From: Candidatus Campbelliibacteriota bacterium
GTDB lineage: Bacteria; Patescibacteriota; Minisyncoccia; Phycocordibacterales; CSBR16-193
DNA length: 24,755 nucleotides
NCBI GenBank assembly: GCA_007129455.1
Contig: SKVL01000053.1
Coordinates: 1 to 24,755, forward strand
Direction: 5' to 3'
Positions 7,074 to 14,013 of the stretch are shown piece after piece. Below the pieces are notes generated by a model. The model was not told the origin of the DNA, searched no databases, and saw only the letters and a list, made by a program, of their open reading frames with translations. The translations under genes and the position numbers were made by a program. Position 1 is the first letter of the stretch, and each line of letters opens with the position of its first letter.

Positions 7074-8342
7074 TTAAAAAGAAAGTTTCTTTTTAAGGGT
7101 TTTGGTGTCGGGGTTACTCCCGACAACGGAGGCGGCGAGGCGTTCATTGGTAAAGATTCCACAAGCCAATTTTTTGATATCTTTTGCAGTCACAGCCCTT
7201 ATCTCCTTCGTCACTTCTTGAGGAGTTTTTTGTGTACCGGTCAATATTTCCTGCTCAACAAAAAACTCTGCCACCGAATCCGAACTCTCCAAATCCAAGG
7301 ACATCTTTCCAATAAGATGTTCTTTGGCTTTTTTAAGTTCTTTCTCACCAACCAACTCCTCTCTTAAAAGTTTGAGTTCTCCCATAATGACATCGATTAC
7401 CTCACCGAATCTTTTCGGATCTATCCCGGTTACAATCGATAGAACTCCGTGCCTTCGATTCAGATCGGCAATAGACTTAATGTAATAACAGACTCCCATT
7501 TCCTCTCTGAGTTTCTGGAAGAGTCGGCCTGACATACCGCCACTTAAAACCGAATTAAGCACCAAAAGAACAGGAACTTTTTTGTCGGAAGCTTTAAGTG
7601 CTCGAACACCCAAGTTCACATGAAGCTGGTCGGTCTTTCTGCTCTCAACCAAGAATTTGGGCTCGCTCTGTCCCTCCAAGACACGAGGGCGCCCAGGACG
7701 CTTGATTCGAGGCATTTTCCCATACTTTTCTTTAACCTCTTTTTCCACCTTTTTACTGTCAAACTTCCCCGCAACCACTACAATCGTATTCTCGGCGACA
7801 TAGTGTTTTTTCAAAAAAGAGATAAAGTCCTCGCGGGTTAAAGCGCTCACGGTCTCTTTGGTTCCCAAGGGGTGCCTACCGGCCGGTTGGTCACCATAGA
7901 CCGCTCGATAAAAAAGATCTTGAACATATATCCTTGGTGTATCTTTATACATATTTATCTCTTCAATGATCACGCCTTTTTCTTTGGAAAGTTCCTCTTC
8001 ATCAACTCGGGCCTTAAGGTATATATCGGAAATAACATCAAAAAGAGTTGAAAAATGTTTGGGATTTCCTTTGGCATAATACCCTGTGTACTCTTGTCCG
8101 GTGAAGGCATTGGAAGAAGCCCCCACCGAATCGAGCGTTGAGCTAACATCGTAAGGAGTTTTGTACTTCTCGCCCCCCTTCATTGCCATATGTTCCAAAA
8201 AGTGAGCGATTCCGTGTTTGTCTTCGGCTTCATTGATCGAGCCCGCCTCCGTCATAACCAAAACGGTAACGGTCGGATGGTCCTTCATCGGGATGGTAAC
8301 AAGGCGAACGCCGTTTTCGAGTGTTTTGTTTTTTGATTTCAT
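7074..8342 (-). CDS. M16 family zinc peptidase (insulinase/processing-peptidase type)
   Basis: A 422-aa protein with the inverted zinc motif HxxEH at 47-51 (HGIAHFLEHMAMKG) and the distal glutamate in KGVIIEEINMYKD (E126/E127), about 76 residues on as the family requires. Residues about 1-190 form the catalytic M16 domain and about 190-420 the M16_C domain (LLVLNSVLSGGMSGRLFQKLREE). Relatives degrade peptides or remove leader peptides. No signal peptide is visible, so it probably acts in the cytoplasm. It has its own promoter and no obvious operon partner. Confidence 0.92.
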   Translation of the reverse strand: MKSKNKTLENGVRLVTIPMKDHPTVTVLVMTEAGSINEAEDKHGIAHFLEHMAMKGGEKYKTPYDVSSTLDSVGASSNAFTGQEYTGYYAKGNPKHFSTLFDVISDIYLKARVDEEELSKEKGVIIEEINMYKDTPRIYVQDLFYRAVYGDQPAGRHPLGTKETVSALTREDFISFLKKHYVAENTIVVVAGKFDSKKVEKEVKEKYGKMPRIKRPGRPRVLEGQSEPKFLVESRKTDQLHVNLGVRALKASDKKVPVLLVLNSVLSGGMSGRLFQKLREEMGVCYYIKSIADLNRRHGVLSIVTGIDPKRFGEVIDVIMGELKLLREELVGEKELKKAKEHLIGKMSLDLESSDSVAEFFVEQEILTGTQKTPQEVTKEIRAVTAKDIKKLACGIFTNERLAASVVGSNPDTKTLKKKLSF

Positions 8343-8359
8343 TTTTTATATTTTGATAT

Positions 8360-8388
8360 TTTATAAGACTTTAAATAACCCCAAGCAA
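8360..8388 (-). promoter_or_regulatory. Promoter of the M16 peptidase gene
   Basis: Minus strand: -35 TTGCTT (8383-8388), a 17-bp spacer and -10 TATAAA (8360-8365). The leader would be about 10 nt and very A/T-rich, with no Shine-Dalgarno motif. Confidence 0.6.
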
Positions 8389-8455
8389 ATATAATAAAGA
8401 ATGGAAAAAAATAAAGAAGAAACTCCGATGAGTTCTTTGAAATTAACAACCATGT

Positions 8456-9517
8456 CTATATCTCTTTTTCCCCGAAGCGCTCCGAGTATTCTTTGAGAGC
8501 CACCACATACAAGCTTTCCGCCCAACCGAGAGGAATGTTCTCATTGGGGCGATCACTGTTTGAGTAATAAAGCTCAGGGAGCTTATTGCCTTCAGCTTCG
8601 AGATTTTTGGTCTTATGCAGATAGTTGCGAGCTCTTTCTTTATCCCCCCAACGACTGTAAATAATCGAAAGCCACGGAAAACCCATGACCCACTCGGCCT
8701 CTTCACTATAACCGTCTTCGTTTTTGTTGTAGTAGTAGTCATTCTTATATCTTATGACACCGCTTCGACGATCAAGTTGGTAGTGCAAGTTCTCTATTAT
8801 CTCCTCGGCGACCTCTCTGTTTACGACATCGTAAGGATAGATTAAGCTGAGCAAGGCCAAGTCACAGAACTTGGTCTCGGACTCACGGGGCACCATGTTG
8901 AGCAGTCCTTGCTCTCCTTTTTCTATCAGCCCTTCCGGAATCTTTATAAAGTCCAGTTGTGAAGCCTTCTTCAATCCGGCAACCACGGCCCCGACGGATG
9001 AAGCGTGTACTTCTTCATACTCTTCCCATATACCGTTGTCTGGATCGTGCCAGTACTCTATGGAGTTTAAGTAATCTATAAGAGTTTGGAGCACCTCCCT
9101 GTCCCCGTCGGTCTTTATGATGCCCTTTCCTAGAAGCTCTATTTCGGCCAGTTTGAAGATAATGGCACCAACGGCATCGTTCTGTTTATTCCCCCACTCT
9201 TCCCAAAACTCATCAAAGCTTTCGGGATGATATCGGGCATGTATGTATTGCCAACTCTCGTGGGGTTTGTTATGCGTCGCCCAGATAATCTTCTCCTTGT
9301 GTTTTTCAAAGATATGCATGATTGCGGTCCATGTTTCCAAAACCGTATCCCACTCATCAGTAACCTCAAATGCCAACGCTGTATAGAAGTTATCCCGCAA
9401 CCAAGCCTTATCATAACCGGTTGAAACATCTTTGGCGGAAGCCAGGAAAAGCCCCGAAGGAGCCCTCAGTGCTCTTATGTTCTCAACATGCTCTTGTATT
9501 TCTCTTTCAATGTTCAT
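8456..9517 (-). CDS. GH15-like glycoside hydrolase (glucoamylase / phosphorylase-kinase fold)
   Basis: A 353-aa protein with family-15 landmarks of the (alpha/alpha)6 barrel. They are WLRDNFYTALAF (39-50), GNKQNDAVG (109-117), GIWEEYEEVHASSVGAV (162-178), SEEAEWVMGFPWL (271-283), LPELYY (313-318) and NIPLGWAESLYVVAL (327-341). The order and spacing fit the glucoamylase / phosphorylase-kinase alpha/beta family (inference by eye). It is much shorter than secreted glucoamylases, and it has no signal peptide or starch-binding domain, so it probably acts on an intracellular glucan or oligosaccharide. It starts 14 bp after the small coiled-coil gene and is likely co-transcribed with it. Confidence 0.75.
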   Translation of the reverse strand: MNIEREIQEHVENIRALRAPSGLFLASAKDVSTGYDKAWLRDNFYTALAFEVTDEWDTVLETWTAIMHIFEKHKEKIIWATHNKPHESWQYIHARYHPESFDEFWEEWGNKQNDAVGAIIFKLAEIELLGKGIIKTDGDREVLQTLIDYLNSIEYWHDPDNGIWEEYEEVHASSVGAVVAGLKKASQLDFIKIPEGLIEKGEQGLLNMVPRESETKFCDLALLSLIYPYDVVNREVAEEIIENLHYQLDRRSGVIRYKNDYYYNKNEDGYSEEAEWVMGFPWLSIIYSRWGDKERARNYLHKTKNLEAEGNKLPELYYSNSDRPNENIPLGWAESLYVVALKEYSERFGEKEI

Positions 9518-9531
9518 AATAAAAACTTAAG

Positions 9532-9981
9532 TTATCTCTGCCATTTTTTCTCCATATTGCTAATTTTGTCTTGAAGGTAAGGTTTTTGAGTTTTAAGAAA
9601 GGATGCAATTTCCGGAAACTGACTCTCCATTTCGGCAAGGGCACGAAGAAATGTCTCTTCCTTTCTTAAAAAAACCTTGAGTTTCGACATCATTTTTTCT
9701 TCGTAATAATCACCCTTCTCTCGAGTCGACTCCAAAAGACTCTCGCCTTCTTGGCGCTCTCTTTGAGCCACTGCCACCATGTAGTCGAAAGCGCTATCCA
9801 CGGGGTAGCGTTTGGTGCTTCCCTTGTCCGCCGGTGAAAAGTTCTTTTCTGCCTCGGCTTGCCTTTCGGCCTCTTTAAATATCTCTTTGGCCGACTCCAA
9901 AACACGCAAACAGGCGTCTTTTTCCTTTCTTTCCTTTTCTGACGGCTTATCGGGAGATCTTTCCATTGAGTTATTTTCCAT
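9532..9981 (-). CDS. Hypothetical coiled-coil protein
   Basis: A 149-aa charged protein that I do not recognise. The sequence is rich in Glu, Lys and Arg with heptad-like patterns (about residues 15-50 and 70-149), and no membrane segment, signal peptide or cysteine pair is seen. The N-terminus is probably disordered (NNSMERSPDKPSEKERKEK). Prediction: mostly alpha-helical, cytoplasmic. The next gene, a GH15-like hydrolase, follows after 14 bp. An internal ATG at 9966 is an alternative start. A TGTTACAAT element lies 30 nt upstream. Confidence 0.75.
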   Translation of the reverse strand: MENNSMERSPDKPSEKERKEKDACLRVLESAKEIFKEAERQAEAEKNFSPADKGSTKRYPVDSAFDYMVAVAQRERQEGESLLESTREKGDYYEEKMMSKLKVFLRKEETFLRALAEMESQFPEIASFLKTQKPYLQDKISNMEKKWQR

Positions 9982-10011
9982 AAAACAAAATTAAAACCTG
10001 ATATGAAACAG

Positions 10012-10020
10012 ATTGTAACA
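10012..10020 (-). promoter_or_regulatory. Extended -10 element upstream of the coiled-coil gene
   Basis: Minus strand TGTTACAAT is identical to the element before glyA. It lies 30 nt before the ATG at 9981, so the leader would be about 24 nt. No good -35 is present. Confidence 0.4.
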
Positions 10021-10055
10021 TATCTACTTAAAACCAAAACCTTGATTAAAAATCT

Positions 10056-11429
10056 TTAAACAAAATACTCTGACAGATATGGCGACAGTTCGGCGACTGA
10101 GACCCGCTTTTGCTTACCAGAGTCCCTTTCGCGAACGGTAACGGTGTTATCTTCCAGGGTATCAAAATCGACCGTAATACAAAAAGGTGTTCCTATCTCA
10201 TCCTGACGGCGATAACGCTTTCCTATATTCCCATTATCATCAAACCAGACTCTACCGATATCGGTTTTAAGAGCCAGGTGGATTTCTTTGGCTTTTTTGA
10301 CAAGTTCGGGTTTGTTTTTAAGTAAAGGAAAGACAGCAACTCGAACAGGTGCCAATTTGGGTTTGAAACACAGATAAGTACGGCTCTCACCATCCATCTC
10401 ATCCTCACGGTAGGCACTGACCAAAACGGCCAAAACAAGTCTCTCCACTCCGAAAGAAGGCTCTATAACATGCGGAGTGAACTTCTCTCCGGTGTGCTTG
10501 TCGGTGTACTCTAGCGCCATACCCGAGAACTCCCTGTGTTTACCTAAATCATAATCGGTTCTGTAGGCCAATCCCGACAGCTCTTTCCGACCGAACGGAT
10601 ATTGAAACTCGAAGTCAATGGTTCTTTTCGAATAATGAGCCCTGCCTTCTTCCGGTATTTCATGCTCATAGAGCATATCCGAAGGTAACCCAACCGTTTC
10701 AAAGAAGTTCTTCGTCTCTTTCCTCCAATGCTCAAAGCTTTCTTCCCACTTTTTTTCTCGAATGAAATATTCGATCTCCATCTGCTCCATTTCCCTCAAT
10801 CGAAATATAAAGTCACGCGGAGATATCTCGTTCCTGAAAGCCTTGCCTACCTGAGCGACACCGAAAGGTATTGATGGGTAGAGAGTGTCTATTATGTTCT
10901 TGTAGTTCACGAAAATACCTTGCGCCGTTTCAGGTCGAAGATAAGAGACCGAGCCCTCGCCACCGGAGGCTCCAACGGTTGTTTTGAACATCAAATTGAA
11001 CGTTCGGACCTCGGATAGAGGGTTGCCTTCCGGGCTTTTTATTCCTTTCTTTTTAATGTATTCTGTCATCTCTTCGGCCGGCATACCGTCAGCGTTCTCT
11101 ATCCCATTGTCTTCAAGCAAGCTATCGGCGCGGTAACGTTTTTTGGTAATAATGTCTTCAACAATCGGATCGCTGAACTCCTTGGTGTGTCCCGTGGCCT
11201 CCCAGACCTCCTTTTTCATGAGAATGGCGGAATCAAGTCCGAAGATGTCATCTCGCTCGTGAACAAAGGTTTTCCACCACAGGTCGCGGATGTTATTCCT
11301 CAACTCAACACCCAAGGGACCGTAGTCCCACATCCCGGCAATACCGCCGTAGAGTTCCGAACCGGGAAATACAAACCCGCGTCTTTTACAAAGAGAGACA
11401 ATCTTTTCCATTAGTGGATTTGTTTTCAT
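10056..11429 (-). CDS. glyQS: Glycyl-tRNA synthetase, homodimeric (alpha2) type
   Basis: A class II synthetase (457 aa). The N-terminal GlyRS signature is KRRGFVFPGSELYGGIAGMWDYGPLG (16-41). The core holds YLRPETAQGIFVNYKN (163-178), motif 2 in FRNEISPRDFIFRLREMEQME (198-218) and motif 3 in FGVERLVLAVL. A C-terminal anticodon-binding domain (from about APVRVAVFPLLKN) completes it. This is the single-chain archaeal/eukaryote-like form, not the alpha2beta2 GlyQ/GlyS form of E. coli. Compared with large alpha2 GlyRS it lacks long insertions. The gene has its own promoter about 35 bp upstream. Confidence 0.97.
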   Translation of the reverse strand: MKTNPLMEKIVSLCKRRGFVFPGSELYGGIAGMWDYGPLGVELRNNIRDLWWKTFVHERDDIFGLDSAILMKKEVWEATGHTKEFSDPIVEDIITKKRYRADSLLEDNGIENADGMPAEEMTEYIKKKGIKSPEGNPLSEVRTFNLMFKTTVGASGGEGSVSYLRPETAQGIFVNYKNIIDTLYPSIPFGVAQVGKAFRNEISPRDFIFRLREMEQMEIEYFIREKKWEESFEHWRKETKNFFETVGLPSDMLYEHEIPEEGRAHYSKRTIDFEFQYPFGRKELSGLAYRTDYDLGKHREFSGMALEYTDKHTGEKFTPHVIEPSFGVERLVLAVLVSAYREDEMDGESRTYLCFKPKLAPVRVAVFPLLKNKPELVKKAKEIHLALKTDIGRVWFDDNGNIGKRYRRQDEIGTPFCITVDFDTLEDNTVTVRERDSGKQKRVSVAELSPYLSEYFV

Positions 11430-11465
11430 GGTTTTGTGTTTAATATTTGTTTTGCTCTTGAAATT

Positions 11466-11494
11466 TATCTAAAAAAAGAAAAATTGCGAATCAA
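11466..11494 (-). promoter_or_regulatory. Promoter of glyQS
   Basis: Minus strand: -35 TTGATT (11489-11494), a 17-bp spacer and -10 TAGATA (11466-11471). The predicted leader is about 30 nt, longer than that of most genes in this window. Confidence 0.5.
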
Positions 11495-11510
11495 AGTCAA
11501 GTGGCATTTT

Positions 11511-13340
11511 TTAAAAAAGAGAAACTCCGCTGAGCTGAAGAGGGATGTTGTAAAATGACCTCTCCAACATCTCTCCCGTGCCTCTATCATCCCCAAACAG
11601 ATGTATCTCTTCTATCAGGATTGGTGCTCGACCGCTTTCTTCGGGGGTGATGGAGACACTCAAGACAACCTCCCTCTTGGGTATGCGAAGGACCCCTCTA
11701 GCCGGTCTCCACAGGCCGGTTCCGGCTTGAATTTCCCCAAGTCTCCATAAAAACTCCCTGCTACTGTCAAGCCTGAAGTTTTCATCTCCAGCGGAGACCG
11801 AGTTTATAACAACCGAAGAAGGGAATTTGGTTATTATTTCCGCATTTCTGACTCCCCCAACTCCAACCAAAACACTTAGCGTTACGTCCAGATCGTAAGT
11901 TTCACCGGCAACAAGTGAGCTTTGCGTACCGGCGTCGGATAATCTGGTTATGACCTCTACATTAAAGTAGGTGGCGATAAGAACTTGTTTTGTGTGCTCG
12001 AAGGACACCCTTTCATTTCCTCGGGTGTCCCCTTCAAAAGAAGCTGACAGAATCAAATCTCGATCATTCACGAGTTGGGAAAGATGTGTATCGAAAGAAA
12101 AAGGTATCACTCCTTCCGAACCCGAGAAATTAATCTCTTTTCCCGTCCACACCAAACGATTTTCTTCCCTTCGAGCATCTTGGCCGGATAAACTGTCCAG
12201 ACCCTTCCCCTTAACAGCAAGTTCCAGATACCCTTTTTCCATATCAAGGCCTGCGGAATTGCGCCAAAACAGTTTTCCTTCAACGGTCTCACCGAAATAC
12301 ACATGGTCATCGATATCCAAAGACAACTCCAACTCAAAGGGGGTGCTGTTTACATCCGCAACAATCTCCGAGGACGCAAAGTGAGTCACAACATCATCCG
12401 CCGGTCCGACGGAGACGGATATTGTCCTGCTCATCTCATCTGCCGAAACTTCCACGAACATTCCCGTGAAGGTCAGTTCTTTTTTTTCTCCCGGCTCCAG
12501 TGTGTCAATTACCCACAACCCCCTACTTATCTCTTCGCTGAAATCGGAAAGATAAAACCCGAGAGGGTGCTCTATCCTAACAATCAGATTTTCTTGGCTT
12601 GTATCAGCGTCAGATAAAACACGAACGGTATATTCGTTTCTGCCGTTGATGTAAACTTCATCCGGCCCGATTAACTCCAAAGACACAGGAGTGTCTTTTA
12701 CTCTCAAATTAAATTCTTTGCCTTTCTCATAAAGTGCACCTGATCCTTCAAAGGTAAATGTCAAGTCGGCAACAAATGTATAGGTCTCCCCCTCTTTACC
12801 AAAAAGGTTGAAACTCGTGTTGTGTCTTTTAACGCCGTCCGCCCTCAGGTCACCAAGGTCGATTCTCTGTGTGTTAATACGAGAGCCGGGATTATCGGGA
12901 TCTCGGGCCTCCTCCGGATAGCGCAATATCAACTGTGCGTTATAAATATTGGCATTGTTTCTATTTCTAACGGTTATTTCAAGGTTAACCTCCTCTCCGG
13001 CCGAAACCGTATTTTCCCCAACTATGTTTATGATTACATTCTCGGGAGAAACAAAAATACCTCCACTGAAAAAAATGTAAACAGCCGAGATTATGGAGTA
13101 AAGAAAAAATAAAAGAGATCCTATTAAAAAAGCGAAAAGGGCGAATCTGGCATAATGATATTTCTTCTTCTCTTTTTTGGGAGAGGTTTTCTTGTCCAAA
13201 GATGGTTCGGTTTTTTTATTCTTCTCGGCGGAAAATTCCCAATAGTCTTTTCCCGCTTTAAAACTTTGGCCCTTTCCGTAATAAAGCTTCTCTTCGGTGC
13301 CATCCATTCCTTTTGGTTTATATTCTTTACGCGGCTTCAT
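11511..13340 (-). CDS. Membrane-anchored beta-sandwich (DUF11/CARDB-like) surface protein
   Basis: A 609-aa protein with a bitopic plan. Residues 1-62 are cytoplasmic, lysine-rich and probably disordered. Residues about 65-92 are one transmembrane helix (FALFAFLIGSLLFFLYSIISAVYIFF). Residues about 100-609 are extracellular. The outer part shows repeated beta-sandwich units with phrases typical of CARDB/DUF11 modules, such as NTVSAGEEVNLEITVRNRN, GPDEVYINGRNEYTVRVLS and LVAGETYDLDVTLSV. I count about four or five units. No catalytic motif, LPXTG or cysteine pair is seen. A role in the cell surface or attachment to a host is plausible but is inference. The ATG at 13340 is preferred over the GTG at 13343; a near-consensus promoter ends 7 nt upstream. 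Confidence 0.85.
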   Translation of the reverse strand: MKPRKEYKPKGMDGTEEKLYYGKGQSFKAGKDYWEFSAEKNKKTEPSLDKKTSPKKEKKKYHYARFALFAFLIGSLLFFLYSIISAVYIFFSGGIFVSPENVIINIVGENTVSAGEEVNLEITVRNRNNANIYNAQLILRYPEEARDPDNPGSRINTQRIDLGDLRADGVKRHNTSFNLFGKEGETYTFVADLTFTFEGSGALYEKGKEFNLRVKDTPVSLELIGPDEVYINGRNEYTVRVLSDADTSQENLIVRIEHPLGFYLSDFSEEISRGLWVIDTLEPGEKKELTFTGMFVEVSADEMSRTISVSVGPADDVVTHFASSEIVADVNSTPFELELSLDIDDHVYFGETVEGKLFWRNSAGLDMEKGYLELAVKGKGLDSLSGQDARREENRLVWTGKEINFSGSEGVIPFSFDTHLSQLVNDRDLILSASFEGDTRGNERVSFEHTKQVLIATYFNVEVITRLSDAGTQSSLVAGETYDLDVTLSVLVGVGGVRNAEIITKFPSSVVINSVSAGDENFRLDSSREFLWRLGEIQAGTGLWRPARGVLRIPKREVVLSVSITPEESGRAPILIEEIHLFGDDRGTGEMLERSFYNIPLQLSGVSLF

Positions 13341-13347
13341 CACAGAA

Positions 13348-13376
13348 ATTATATATTATAAAAGAGAAACTTTCAA
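13348..13376 (-). promoter_or_regulatory. Near-consensus promoter of the membrane-anchored protein gene
   Basis: Minus strand: -35 TTGAAA (13371-13376), a 17-bp spacer and perfect -10 TATAAT (13348-13353). The ATG begins 7 nt after the -10, right where transcription should start, so the mRNA is predicted to be leaderless. Confidence 0.75.
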
Positions 13377-13431
13377 AAACTCAACGACAAGGATTGGAGG
13401 CAAAAGATAGCATCCGTTTTAATTCAAAAGA

Positions 13432-14013
13432 CTACCAAGCGACCTCCAGTGCTCTGTTTATCTCTCGAGTCACCCTCCTTCTTAACAAAGAAAGCTCATT
13501 CTTATTCCCGTCTTTCAAAAGGTCTTCATCGGAAACAAAAAGTGAATAGGTTGAATATTCAATATACCCCTGAGTATGCAATACCCCCAACATTACGGAC
13601 CTTTCAACATCATGAATATCGGACCCTTCCAAGGACATCTTTGAAAACCCTTCACTGACGATGTCAAAAACTTTCTGATTTCCTTCGCTTTCTCCAACAA
13701 GACGACCGCAGACCGCCATCATCTTGGCAACAGCACTCTGGCCCGCTGGGCACCCTCTCAAAGAAAAAAAGAAATTGGTATGCGGGAATAAATAGGTTAT
13801 GCGCCAACCTCCCTTGCCCGATAAGAGCCCCACCGAAACAAGCGTTGAATCCACAAGTCCCGAACGGAGCCTTGAGAATGACTTGCGAGCACCTTGGGCG
13901 CGCGCATAGAGACAGCCGAACTCCCGAGTCATAAGTAAAACGGAAAGACCTTCTTCTCCATTAGGAACACTCTTGAGAACCAGGGCTTTTGTGTCGTAAA
14001 TGTTATATTTCAT
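13432..14013 (-). CDS. recO: DNA repair protein RecO, short form
   Basis: A 193-aa protein matching RecO, which loads RecA onto SSB-coated DNA. The N-terminal OB domain starts YDTKALVLKSVPNGEEGLSVLLMTREFG, followed by the RecO-like ARAQGARKSFSRLRSGLVDSTLVSV. The helical part includes VMLGVLHTQGYIEY. It is shorter than typical RecO (about 240 aa), and no CxxC pairs are present, so the zinc-binding part is missing. Its ATG overlaps the ileS TGA by 4 bp (ATGA), indicating translational coupling. RecA and SSB, its partners, are also encoded in this window. Confidence 0.8.
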   Translation of the reverse strand: MKYNIYDTKALVLKSVPNGEEGLSVLLMTREFGCLYARAQGARKSFSRLRSGLVDSTLVSVGLLSGKGGWRITYLFPHTNFFFSLRGCPAGQSAVAKMMAVCGRLVGESEGNQKVFDIVSEGFSKMSLEGSDIHDVERSVMLGVLHTQGYIEYSTYSLFVSDEDLLKDGNKNELSLLRRRVTREINRALEVAW

